The notes beneath the pieces were generated by a model that worked only from the letters and a program-made list of their open reading frames with translations, had not been told where the DNA came from and searched no databases. A program made the position numbers and the translations under genes. Shown in pieces: positions 47,142 through 54,991 of a stretch of 64,000 nucleotides of DNA. The stretch is from Leptospira limi (GTDB lineage Bacteria > Spirochaetota > Leptospiria > Leptospirales > Leptospiraceae). The DNA lies in NCBI RefSeq assembly GCF_026151395.1, contig NZ_JAMQPV010000001.1, positions 1,426,001 to 1,490,000 on the forward strand, given 5' to 3'. The first letter of the stretch is position 1. Each line of letters starts with the position of its first letter.

Positions 47142-47897
47142 TTATTTTTTGATTACATAGTAGTGGTAAGTAAGATCAAAAAGTTTTGTGATTTTTTGTA
47201 AGACATATCCAAACAAACGTAGTGACAATTTCATTTGATTGGAATTTTGTATAAATCCTTCGATGACTGGTTTTGTCCAATCTAAGTATTTTTCGATCGT
47301 AAAACCAATGGTTTCTAATTCTTTTTTTGTTTCATTCTTCGTTTTGATTTGGTTCGGTGGAATCAGGAATAATTTTAATAAGATAGGAAATGATATTCTT
47401 ACATTCTTGTTAGAATGAAAAATATTGAGAACTAATTTCCCTCCTGGTTTTAGAACTCGGTAAGCTTGGCGATAAAACTCTTCTATATTGTCAAAATGAT
47501 AAGCAGCATCCACAGAAAAAACAAAATCAAATGTGTTTGTGGGAAGAGTTTTTATTTTTTCCCATCCTGCTTCGATAAAAGGATCTACTTTAACACCATT
47601 CTCGTTAAATAACTGTTTTGCGAAGTCTGACTGTTCTCCTGGTAAATTGATTGCAGCAAGTTTCTTTGCAAGAAAAAAGTGTTTCCAATAGAGTAAACTC
47701 CCCCCCAGGCCCGATCCAACTTCCAAAATGGAGGTTTTTTTTGTAAGCCCACATTGTTTTGCAAACTCTGATACAAATTGAATCCCTGCTTGGTTGTACT
47801 CAGTCACTCCAAACCAATAGCCAAAATTGGAAACGTAGTAGGGTGGTGATTGGGGTAGATCTGTAATAGGTGATTTTGAAAATGGGAAGGGGGTCAT
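47142..47897 (-). CDS. Class I SAM-dependent methyltransferase
   Basis: A 251-residue methyltransferase. Motif I is ILEVGSGLGGSLLYW, followed by the acidic motif after FVFSVDAAYHFDN and motif post-I YRVLKPGGKLVLNIF. The GYWFGVTEYNQAGIQFVSEFA start resembles the small-molecule and lipid methyltransferases of the UbiE/CoQ5 and sterol/tocopherol type. ATG 47897 gives a family-like start; the open frame extends to 48086 but only as antisense to the repressor gene. It is divergent from the CstR-like gene, and the first ATACCC-N4-GGGTAT palindrome lies 22 bases upstream of its ATG, so it may share the control. Confidence 0.85.
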   Translation of the reverse strand: MTPFPFSKSPITDLPQSPPYYVSNFGYWFGVTEYNQAGIQFVSEFAKQCGLTKKTSILEVGSGLGGSLLYWKHFFLAKKLAAINLPGEQSDFAKQLFNENGVKVDPFIEAGWEKIKTLPTNTFDFVFSVDAAYHFDNIEEFYRQAYRVLKPGGKLVLNIFHSNKNVRISFPILLKLFLIPPNQIKTKNETKKELETIGFTIEKYLDWTKPVIEGFIQNSNQMKLSLRLFGYVLQKITKLFDLTYHYYVIKK

Positions 47898-47918
47898 TTT
47901 TTTACTTGAAACTTTGGT

Positions 47919-47934
47919 ATACCCTGCTGGGTAT
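47919..47934. promoter_or_regulatory. Operator 1, ATACCC-N4-GGGTAT
   Basis: ATACCC (47919-47924) and GGGTAT (47929-47934) form a perfect 6-bp inverted repeat with a TGCT centre, the A/T-flanked G/C-tract form typical of CsoR/CstR-family operators. It lies 7 bases before the repressor ATG, after a TTGAAA box at 47906-47911, in the divergent region with the methyltransferase gene. Confidence 0.7.
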
Positions 47935-47940
47935 GTAGGT

Positions 47941-48207
47941 ATGAGCATTTCCGAAAACCAAACCAAACTCATCCATCGCATCAATCGTATCCAAGGGCAG
48001 TTGGAAGCGATCAAAAATACCATCGTGACAGAAGAACAGGACTGTGAAAAAGCGATCCTACTCCTAAAAGCAGCCCACCAAGCCATGAAAAAGTTCGGAG
48101 AAGCTTACATCCATGAATATATGGATACCTGTTTCAAAGAAAAGAAGTCCACTCAAAACATCGAAAGCGACGTAAAAAAAGCCATTTCAGCTGCCTTTTC
48201 CCTTTAA
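47941..48207 (+). CDS. CsoR/CstR-family repressor, Cys-Tyr-Cys type
   Basis: An 88-residue four-helix-bundle repressor of the CsoR/RcnR/FrmR/CstR family (KLIHRINRIQGQLEAIKN at the start of the fold). Copper-sensing CsoR uses Cys-His-Cys ligands. Here the corresponding positions are Cys35, Tyr60 and Cys64, with the two Cys 29 residues apart as in the persulfide sensor CstR (Cys31/Cys60), which lacks the His. A reactive-sulfur-sensing role is therefore more likely than copper. ATG 47941 is used, directly after operator 1, so the gene is likely autoregulated. It leads a run with a DUF2892 protein, a TolC-like protein and an RND pump. Confidence 0.88.
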   Translation: MSISENQTKLIHRINRIQGQLEAIKNTIVTEEQDCEKAILLLKAAHQAMKKFGEAYIHEYMDTCFKEKKSTQNIESDVKKAISAAFSL

Positions 48208-48249
48208 TCTTTTCATCCCTCTTTAAAATTCCCATGTAAAAAATACTTG

Positions 48250-48277
48250 CCAGATATACCCCGCCGGGTATATCTGG
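48250..48277. promoter_or_regulatory. Operator 2, 28-bp palindrome
   Basis: Two 12-base arms (48250-48261 and 48266-48277) are perfectly complementary around a CGCC centre. The core is ATACCC-CGCC-GGGTAT (48256-48271), identical in form to operator 1. It overlaps a possible -35 TTGCCA (48247-48252), and TATACT (48288-48293) is a possible -10 downstream, so a bound repressor would block the promoter of the DUF2892-TolC-RND genes. Confidence 0.72.
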
Positions 48278-48289
48278 ATCTAGGCTATA

Positions 48290-48308
48290 TACTATAGGGG
48301 GTATAGTA
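48290..48308. promoter_or_regulatory. Palindrome overlapping the DUF2892 ribosome site
   Basis: Seven-base arms TACTATA (48290-48296) and TATAGTA (48302-48308) flank GGGGG. It directly precedes the ATG at 48309, and AGGGGG inside it (48296-48301) is the ribosome site. It contains one GGGTAT half-site. It could be a weaker repressor site or an mRNA hairpin that hides the ribosome site. Confidence 0.5.
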
Positions 48309-48533
48309 ATGTTCTTGGCTTCAACAAAAACATGGTATTTGGAGCGATTGGTGTTTCTCATCGCTGGAGTTTTTAGTTTAGTAGGTGTTTCACTTGGAAC
48401 TTATGTTTCACCTTGGTGGTTCCTCTTGAACTTACTTGTAGGTATCAACTTGGTTGTTTTTTCAACCATCGGTTTTTGCCCAATGGCAATTCTTTTGAAC
48501 AAACTTGGTGTAGAACCAAAGGTTAAGGATTAA
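48309..48533 (+). CDS. DUF2892 (YgaP-like) inner membrane protein
   Basis: A 74-residue protein with two membrane helices (residues about 10-30 and 34-54). ERLVFLIAGVFSLVGVSLG and STIGFCPMAILLNKLGV match the DUF2892 domain that forms the membrane part of the rhodanese YgaP; here there is no rhodanese domain. The Cys in GFCPMA is the typical conserved one. In several bacteria DUF2892 genes accompany sulfur-transfer or CstR-type functions, which fits the repressor upstream. Five bases before the TolC-like gene. Confidence 0.85.
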   Translation: MFLASTKTWYLERLVFLIAGVFSLVGVSLGTYVSPWWFLLNLLVGINLVVFSTIGFCPMAILLNKLGVEPKVKD

Positions 48534-48537
48534 ACCA

Positions 48538-49950
48538 ATGAAACTTTTCACTAGCTTTCTGCTTTTGATCACGCCGATTTATCTTTCTGCTGAAGGAGTC
48601 GGGTTTAGTGACCTCTGGAAACGAATCGAAGAAAATTCATCAGCAAGAAAATCCAAATATTTGGAGTGGAAAGCTGGTGAAATTGCAAAGGACAGGTCCG
48701 ACAAACACTGGTTACCTAGGGTTTATGCTGATCTTAGAACTTTTCAAACAAACGATCCCACTCTTAACTTTATGGGAAAATTAAGCCAAAGGAGTGCAAC
48801 AGATGCTGATTTTTCAACTGCATCCACTCGTTATCGACCAGGTAATTTCCTAGATTCAAATAACCAACCTTACACAACTTTAAATTCAGATACTATGAAT
48901 CTTTTTGCAAAAGATACATTAAATAATCCAGGTAACCACCAATATTCTAGAGGAACTCTTGGAATGGATTTGCCACTATATGAAGGTGGATCGGGTAAAA
49001 CTTTTGCTGCAATGAATGAAAAAAGAAGTACGGGTTTGAAATTTGAATGGTTAGCAATCCGAGATAGAGAGTTTGCTCAAGCTGGATTTTATTACCGGGC
49101 AATTCAAAGTTTATATGAGTATCAAAAAAGACTCGAACAAATCAAAAAAATTGAGAGTCGTTTCCAATCCAATTATTCTTTAGGCAATAAAGGAAACCCT
49201 GTTGGTTATGCAGGATACCTTGCATTAAAATCGATCAAAAACCAAATCTCGGTATTGGAAAAACAATCTGAGTTACAAATCAAAGACTATAAAGATACTT
49301 TATATGTTTTATCCGATTTACCAGCAACTGATTTGGAAATTGTAGAATCAGACCTTAATGACTTCTTGGATACGTATTTTAAACGACCTGTTGGCTATGA
49401 AAGATCCAATCAAATGAATGCACAAATCAAGTATGCAGAAGGTGAAAAACTGAAAGCAGAAATGGAGATGGCTAAGTTTTTACCAAAAATTGGAGCCTAT
49501 TCCGAAGCATACGGATACCAAGGAAGTCGTAATATATCAAACGCATACCAAGCAGGTGTGTATCTTCAAATGAATCTATACAATCCAAAAGATATGGGAG
49601 TGATAGAAGAATCTAAGTTAAATGCTGAAGCCGCTCTTAAAAAAATTGAAGAAAAAACAAAAGAAGAAGAGACTCACGTAAAATCATTAATTCAAAAAGA
49701 GATTTCACTCAAAGAAACTTTGGAACTCATAAGAGAGTCCATGAAATTCCAAGAAGAACAAGTGATCAATATGCAAAGATTATTCCAGAGTGGAGCAATC
49801 AATGCCATGCAATTTGCTGAGACTTTAAATAAATCACTAGATTTATCTCGAGTTTTAATGGAAACCGAAATCGCTTTTTTACAAGTGAGAACGGAAGTAT
49901 CGATATTTTCAAAAAAGGAAGACGCAAATGAATCCATTGGAAGAAATTAG
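48538..49950 (+). CDS. TolC-like outer membrane efflux protein
   Basis: A 470-residue outer membrane factor with a signal peptide (MKLFTSFLLLITPIYLSAEG). It has two long helical repeats typical of TolC: one ending near residue 260 with a coiled-coil segment (QIKKIESRFQ) and one from residue 300 (AQIKYAEGEKLKAEMEMAKFLPKIGAYSE). An extra loop (residues about 70-130) follows the first helix and is poor in family signals. It forms the exit duct for the RND pump encoded next; its last 23 bases overlap that gene, consistent with a single translational unit. Confidence 0.87.
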   Translation: MKLFTSFLLLITPIYLSAEGVGFSDLWKRIEENSSARKSKYLEWKAGEIAKDRSDKHWLPRVYADLRTFQTNDPTLNFMGKLSQRSATDADFSTASTRYRPGNFLDSNNQPYTTLNSDTMNLFAKDTLNNPGNHQYSRGTLGMDLPLYEGGSGKTFAAMNEKRSTGLKFEWLAIRDREFAQAGFYYRAIQSLYEYQKRLEQIKKIESRFQSNYSLGNKGNPVGYAGYLALKSIKNQISVLEKQSELQIKDYKDTLYVLSDLPATDLEIVESDLNDFLDTYFKRPVGYERSNQMNAQIKYAEGEKLKAEMEMAKFLPKIGAYSEAYGYQGSRNISNAYQAGVYLQMNLYNPKDMGVIEESKLNAEAALKKIEEKTKEEETHVKSLIQKEISLKETLELIRESMKFQEEQVINMQRLFQSGAINAMQFAETLNKSLDLSRVLMETEIAFLQVRTEVSIFSKKEDANESIGRN

Positions 49951-52900
49951 GGCTGGATTTGCAGGGAAACTAGCAGAAACATTTTTACATTCACGGTTAA
50001 CTCCTGTCATAGCGATTGCAAGCTTGGTATTAGGTTTATTTGCTGTATACTTAACCCCAAAAGAAGAAGAACCACAGATATCAGTTCCAATGATTGACAT
50101 CCAAATTCCAAGTCCTGGATTTTCACCAGAAGAAACGGAAAGGAAAGTTACGGAACCTGTGGAACGTGCCGTTTGGGGACTTGAAGGTGTTGAATATATC
50201 TACTCTAGTAGTAAGTGGCATGGAAGTTATATCACTGTTCGATTTAAAGTTGGCGAACCAATTGAACCTTCACTAGTCAAAATCCATCATAAATTAATGG
50301 AGGCAAAAACTGTATTACCGAAAAATACGTTACCTCCGATTGTAAAATCTTATTCAATTGATGATGTTCCCTTCCTAGCACTCAGTTTTAGTTCAGAATC
50401 TTTAAATGATTATGAACTAAGACAAAAGGTTGGACCTTTAGCAAGAGAATTGTCTTCAACACCAGATTTGGCAAGTGTGCAAATGTTGGGTGGATTGAAG
50501 AAAACAGTTCGAGTAAAAGTTGACCCCAGTTTATTAAGTCGATTTGGTGTTACAGCCATTGAAGTAGCAGAGAGTTTAAAACAAAATGATGCATTGATCC
50601 CAGCGGGGAAAAATTGGTCATCGGAATCTGTTGTCGATATGGAAGTTGGGGGTGTGTTAAGAAATATTGCGGATGTAAAACGATTACCAGTTGCCCAACG
50701 TGGTGGAAGAGTCGTGCGCATTCAGGATTTAGCCCAAGTGGAAGAGGGGCCGGAAGAAAGAACAAGGTCTTCCGTTTTGTATGACAAATCACTTGGTGAA
50801 TCCAAACGTAATGCAGTAACGATTGTATTTGCAAAAAGGAAAGGTACAAACGTTGTCAATTTATCTAAAGACTTAATTGAAAGGGCAGAATTATTCCAAA
50901 AAGATTTACCAAAAGAGATTAGTCTCAGCATCATTCGTGATTACGGTAGCACCGCAGAAGATAAATCCCATGAACTGATCGAACATTTGTTGATAGCAAC
51001 GATTTCAGTGACTATTCTCATTGCACTATGGATGGGATGGAGATCAGCACTTGTTGTTGCCATTGCGATCCCTGTTACACTTGCGCTCACACTTGCAATA
51101 TATTACTTTCTAGGATATACTCTAAACCGAGTTACACTATTTGCACTGATTTTTTCCATTGGGATTTTGGTTGATGATGCCATCGTTGTTGTGGAAAACA
51201 TCGAACGCCATTTGGAAGAAAATCCGAAACTAGGTATCATCCGAGCAACACTCATTGCCGTTTCAGAAGTGGGAAACCCTACTATCCTTGCCACCTTTAC
51301 AGTGATTGCCGCCATTTTACCTATGGCATTTGTAAGAGGACTTATGGGGCCTTATATGAAACCGATCCCTGTGGGTGCAAGTCTTGCGATGATATTATCT
51401 TTGATAGTCGCTTTTGTCATCACTCCTTGGGCATCTGTAAGATTATTAAAAGAATCACATACTCATTCAGATAAAGAAGTGGGTCATAAAGTTTCCAAAT
51501 TAGACCAACTTTACATCAAGTTCACTAATTGGTTGTTAGGTACAAAGAAAAATGCAAGTCTATTTGGAGCTATTACCATTGGATTATTAGTTGTTTCCAT
51601 GGCTTTTGTAGCTTTCAAATGGGTAAAAGTCAAAATGTTACCTTTTGATAATAAAGAAGAATTCCAAGTTCTAATCGATTATGAACCGAAAACAACTTTA
51701 ACACAAAGTATGTCCCAATCGGAAGGTTTAGCAAAGAAACTATTACAAAATCCGAATGTAGAAAAAATCCAAATCTTTGGTGGAGAAGCAGCTCCATTTT
51801 CATTCTCTGGGATGGTGAAACATTCATTCCTTCGAAATTTAGATTCGATGAATGACCTGCAAATTATTTTAAAGAATAAAAATGATCGTAAAGCATCAAG
51901 TCACGAGATCATCGAATCACTACGAGGAGAGATTAAGTCCTTTGGTGAAAAAAACAATGCAGTGACAAAAGTTTTAGAAATCCCTCCAGGGCCTCCAGTG
52001 ATGGCAACCATGGTAGCGGAAGTATATGGTCCAAGTGTATCAGAGAGGAAAAAAGTAGCAGAGGAGATATACAATATCTTCAAAGAAGAACCAAGTGTAG
52101 TCGATTTGGATACTTCACTCCGAAACGGAAGACCCAAGATGGTTTATCCGATTGATTTTGATAAATCAGGACTCTATGGGATCAAAACATCTGCACTTGC
52201 CTATACAGGTTCTTTACTCTTTTCTGAATCACCACTTGTAAGTTTGGCAACGGCAAAAGAACCGGAAGAAGTTTCCATCAACCTCTCAATGAAACAAAAT
52301 GTTCGTAGTTCAAAATCTCCATTCCAAAACCAAAACATCATGTCAATGGAATCGGGAGTTGTTTCTTCTGAAAGAGTCCTAGGAAATCCTTACATCGAAG
52401 AAGACCGAGCTCTTTTCCGCAAAAACCTAAAACCTGTGAACTATGTAATGAGTGAACTTTCTGGTGAAGAAGAAGCTCCTGTGTATGGGATGTTAAAACT
52501 GGCACCAAAAATTAATTACGAAACACAAACAGCAGATGTCCCTTGGAACACAACAAAACCTGTCATCAAATGGGATGGAGAATGGTTCATTACATACGAA
52601 GTATTTCGTGACTTAGGTGGTGCCTTTGCTGTCGTAATTTTACTCATCTATGTTCTTGTGCTTGGATGGTTTAAAAGTTATACAGTGCCCCTCATCATCA
52701 TGGCGCCGATCCCTATCTCACTCATTGGTATCCTGCCAGGTCATTGGGTGATGGGTGCTTATTTCACGGCAACATCCATGATCGGATTTATTGCAGGAGC
52801 TGGGATCATAGTCCGAAACTCAATCATCCTCGTTGATTTTATCGAAGGAGAGATTAAAAAAGGGGTCGAGTTAAAAGAAGCAGTAGTCCATGCAGGAGTC

Positions 52901-53104
52901 GTTCGGTTTCGGCCTATGTTACTAACTGCATCTGCGGTTGTGGTAGGTTCTTTTGTGATGTTATTTGATCCAATTTTCCAAGGTTTAGCCATCTCACTCA
53001 TGTTTGGTGAAATAGCAGCTACTGTCCTTAGTCGATTTGCAGTGCCAGTGTTATACTACTGGTTCATTGGTAGGTCAAGACAAGGAGTGATCAAACACGG
53101 CTAA
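49928..53104 (+). CDS. RND efflux pump, HAE1-like
   Basis: A 1058-residue RND permease with twelve membrane helices and two large periplasmic loops. The proton-relay aspartates are Asp416/Asp417 in GILVDDAIVVVENIERH. In helix 10 the usual relay Lys (K940 of AcrB) is replaced by Arg963 in IIVRNSIILVDF. No membrane fusion protein gene lies between the outer membrane gene and this pump or directly after it, unlike most RND operons. The periplasmic segment GEWFITYEVFRDLGGAFAVV is typical of an RND subgroup seen with sulfur-related genes. The substrate is unknown; the operators suggest a link to reactive sulfur. Ends 26 bases before a terminator. Confidence 0.92.
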   Translation: MNPLEEIRAGFAGKLAETFLHSRLTPVIAIASLVLGLFAVYLTPKEEEPQISVPMIDIQIPSPGFSPEETERKVTEPVERAVWGLEGVEYIYSSSKWHGSYITVRFKVGEPIEPSLVKIHHKLMEAKTVLPKNTLPPIVKSYSIDDVPFLALSFSSESLNDYELRQKVGPLARELSSTPDLASVQMLGGLKKTVRVKVDPSLLSRFGVTAIEVAESLKQNDALIPAGKNWSSESVVDMEVGGVLRNIADVKRLPVAQRGGRVVRIQDLAQVEEGPEERTRSSVLYDKSLGESKRNAVTIVFAKRKGTNVVNLSKDLIERAELFQKDLPKEISLSIIRDYGSTAEDKSHELIEHLLIATISVTILIALWMGWRSALVVAIAIPVTLALTLAIYYFLGYTLNRVTLFALIFSIGILVDDAIVVVENIERHLEENPKLGIIRATLIAVSEVGNPTILATFTVIAAILPMAFVRGLMGPYMKPIPVGASLAMILSLIVAFVITPWASVRLLKESHTHSDKEVGHKVSKLDQLYIKFTNWLLGTKKNASLFGAITIGLLVVSMAFVAFKWVKVKMLPFDNKEEFQVLIDYEPKTTLTQSMSQSEGLAKKLLQNPNVEKIQIFGGEAAPFSFSGMVKHSFLRNLDSMNDLQIILKNKNDRKASSHEIIESLRGEIKSFGEKNNAVTKVLEIPPGPPVMATMVAEVYGPSVSERKKVAEEIYNIFKEEPSVVDLDTSLRNGRPKMVYPIDFDKSGLYGIKTSALAYTGSLLFSESPLVSLATAKEPEEVSINLSMKQNVRSSKSPFQNQNIMSMESGVVSSERVLGNPYIEEDRALFRKNLKPVNYVMSELSGEEEAPVYGMLKLAPKINYETQTADVPWNTTKPVIKWDGEWFITYEVFRDLGGAFAVVILLIYVLVLGWFKSYTVPLIIMAPIPISLIGILPGHWVMGAYFTATSMIGFIAGAGIIVRNSIILVDFIEGEIKKGVELKEAVVHAGVVRFRPMLLTASAVVVGSFVMLFDPIFQGLAISLMFGEIAATVLSRFAVPVLYYWFIGRSRQGVIKHG

Positions 53105-53130
53105 TCAAATTAAAAGCTTCTACTAAACAA

Positions 53131-53158
53131 AAAAGCTGAAGGTTTCCCTTCAGCTTTT
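53131..53158. terminator. Bidirectional terminator
   Basis: Two perfect 12-base arms (53131-53142 and 53147-53158) with a four-base loop start with an A run and end with a T run, so it can stop both the RND operon (+) and the hydrolase gene (-) that ends at 53207. Confidence 0.85.
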
Positions 53159-53206
53159 GAATTAATACCTAACGTTTAAAATCGTTGGGTTTTTTGATTC
53201 CTATAA

Positions 53207-53989
53207 TTATCTTGTTCCTTCGTTTTTGATTTCACTATGATTCTTATACAAACCAGTCGCAGTTAGAGACGGTGCTCTAAGGTGTCCAGTGTATTGTGTA
53301 TAAGTAGTGCTACCGCTCACGATAGAAGATTGGCATTTGTCAAGACCACCAGCACGGTTGTATCCACAAGATGAATGGTATGCTACTGCATAATCATCTT
53401 CCCCTGGAAGGATCGCAGAAGCTCCAAATGCACCTTTGTAACCTGGTACATGGTGGATCTGAATTCCAGCCGTATTGTTATGGTTAAACGCACCACGCGC
53501 TGTGGATACGATGAGTGATTTGTCCATTGCGTTTCCACCAAAACCGAAAGTAGCACCATTGAGAGCTGACGCAAGTTCCGATCCACCAGAAGCAGCTGCA
53601 AGAGCAGTTACTTTTGTAAGGTTGAAACCTTTCGAGGACGCAGTGGATCCCAAATTTGCCAACCAAAACTCAATCGCATAACATCCCGCAGAGTGGCATA
53701 CGATTTTGCAAGAGTTTGCCCCTTTGCAATAGTTCGTAAGTCCAGTGGAGATGTTAGTTTGTGCACGAGCAGATCCGTATGTTCTTGGGTCAGAAGTTCC
53801 ATCATATCCAATGAAAATTTTGGATCCAGAAACCGTATTCGCAGAGGTTCCCCAGTACGAATTTACGTCTGTTGTTCCCACACCATTGTGGTTTTTGTCC
53901 GACTTTCCGTGGATGAACACGGTGTAGGTTTGTGCACTGAGTGATCCTGCTAAGAGGAACGCTAGTATTGTTGTGATTGTGCTTCGCAT
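53207..53989 (-). CDS. Secreted alpha/beta-hydrolase-like protein, copy 1
   Basis: A 260-residue exported protein with signal peptide ending LSAQT. The mature sequence begins TYTVFIHGKSDKNH (an oxyanion-type HG motif) and contains CKIVCHSAGCYAIE, a nucleophile elbow with Cys in place of the first Gly of G-x-S-x-G; Ser100 is the presumed nucleophile. His in the YTGHLRAPS region and an Asp in PGEDDYAVAYHSSCG are candidate triad members. Several cysteines are shared with the two neighbouring paralogues and suggest disulfides. It is the most divergent copy, with a shorter region after KCQSS. AGGAAAGGG precedes the ATG at 53987-53989, and a separate promoter is seen upstream. Confidence 0.78.
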   Translation of the reverse strand: MRSTITTILAFLLAGSLSAQTYTVFIHGKSDKNHNGVGTTDVNSYWGTSANTVSGSKIFIGYDGTSDPRTYGSARAQTNISTGLTNYCKGANSCKIVCHSAGCYAIEFWLANLGSTASSKGFNLTKVTALAAASGGSELASALNGATFGFGGNAMDKSLIVSTARGAFNHNNTAGIQIHHVPGYKGAFGASAILPGEDDYAVAYHSSCGYNRAGGLDKCQSSIVSGSTTYTQYTGHLRAPSLTATGLYKNHSEIKNEGTR

Positions 53990-54014
53990 TGTTTTCCCTT
54001 TCCTGATTTTTTTC

Positions 54015-54043
54015 TTTAGACACAAATTCCACAAATAAGTCAA
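54015..54043 (-). promoter_or_regulatory. Promoter of hydrolase copy 1
   Basis: On the minus strand TTGACT (54038-54043) and TCTAAA (54015-54020) are separated by exactly 17 bases, 25 bases before the ATG of copy 1. An alternative -35, TTGACA, lies at 54047-54052. Confidence 0.5.
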
Positions 54044-54070
54044 ATGTGTCAATTTGTATTATATTCGGGC

Positions 54071-54099
54071 AAAAAAAAGACCAGCCGAAATGGCTGGCC
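54071..54099 (-). terminator. Terminator after hydrolase copy 2
   Basis: Read on the minus strand, a GGCCAGCC-ATTTC-GGCTGG stem is followed by eight T's (54071-54078 as A's on the plus strand). It separates copies 3 and 2 from copy 1 transcriptionally. A second hairpin, CTTACCA with TGGTAAG (54107-54125), lies just before it. Confidence 0.75.
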
Positions 54100-54145
54100 T
54101 TTTGGTCTTACCAAAGTCTGGTAAGGTAGGAAGTGGATTCCGATC

Positions 54146-54952
54146 CTATCGGTATCCTTCTCCTTTGAGTTGTCCATGGTCAAGGTAAAGACCAGTAGAG
54201 GAAACAGAAGGTGCTCTATAGTGTCCACTGTACTGAGTGTAAGTTACATTGGAGCCGAATGGCCAAATTCCTTCATATTGAGTGAGTGACGATTGGCATT
54301 TGTTTAGACCACCTGCACGATTGTATCCACAAGAAGAGTGGTAAGCAACAGCATAATCATCTTCACCAGGAAGGATGGCAGAAGCTCCAATCAAACCTTT
54401 GTAACCAGGTACGTGGTTCACGGCAACACCAGCAGTGTTGTTATGGTTGAATGCTCCGCGTGCAGTAGAAACGATGAGTGACTTGTCCATTGCGTTTCCT
54501 GCGAAACCAAAAGTGATTCCGTTAAGAGCGGAAGCAAGTTCCGACCCACCAGAAGCAGCAGCTAGTGCAGTTACACCAGTAAGGTTAAAACCATTTGAGG
54601 ATGCAGTAGAACCTAAGTTAGATAACCAATACTCAATCGCATAACAACCTGCAGAGTGGCATACAATTTTACAAGAGTTTGCGCCTTTACAGTAGTTTGT
54701 CAAACCTGTCGCAATGTTTGTTTGTGCGCGAGCAGATCCGTATGTTCTTGGGTCAGAAGTTCCATCGTATCCGATGAAAATTTTAGATCCAGAAACTGAA
54801 CTAGTGGAAGAACCCCAGTACGAATTTACGTCTGTTGTTCCCACGCCATTGTGGTTTTTGTCCGACTTACCGTGAATGAACACGGTATAGGTTTGTGCAC
54901 TAAGCGATCCTGCAACGAGGAACGCAAGTATTGTTGTGATTGAGCTACGCAT
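54146..54952 (-). CDS. Secreted alpha/beta-hydrolase-like protein, copy 2
   Basis: A 268-residue exported paralogue of the adjoining genes. The signal peptide is MRSSITTILAFLVAGSLSAQ; residues 20-110 (TYTVFIHGKS to CHSAGCYAIE) match copies 1 and 3 almost throughout. The C-terminal third (KCQSSLTQYEGIWPFGSN) is shared with copy 3 and differs from copy 1. ATG 54952 is preceded by AGGAAAAAAGAG; an upstream in-frame TTG at 54979 is unlikely. The start lies 39 bases after copy 3 and a terminator follows the stop, so copies 3 and 2 form one transcript. Confidence 0.78.
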   Translation of the reverse strand: MRSSITTILAFLVAGSLSAQTYTVFIHGKSDKNHNGVGTTDVNSYWGSSTSSVSGSKIFIGYDGTSDPRTYGSARAQTNIATGLTNYCKGANSCKIVCHSAGCYAIEYWLSNLGSTASSNGFNLTGVTALAAASGGSELASALNGITFGFAGNAMDKSLIVSTARGAFNHNNTAGVAVNHVPGYKGLIGASAILPGEDDYAVAYHSSCGYNRAGGLNKCQSSLTQYEGIWPFGSNVTYTQYSGHYRAPSVSSTGLYLDHGQLKGEGYR

Positions 54953-54991
54953 CTCTTTTTTCCTTTTCCTTTCTATCAATGATTCCTAAAT

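Noticed and set aside
47898..48086. N-terminal extension of the methyltransferase
   Set aside because: The frame is open but it would be antisense to the CstR-like gene, covers operator 1, and has no methyltransferase-like sequence. The start at 47897 fits the family.
47941..48207. Copper-sensing CsoR and copper-efflux operon
   Set aside because: The His ligand is replaced by Tyr, and no CopA ATPase or CopZ chaperone is nearby; the pump is HAE1-like (VDDAIVVVENIER), not CusA-like.
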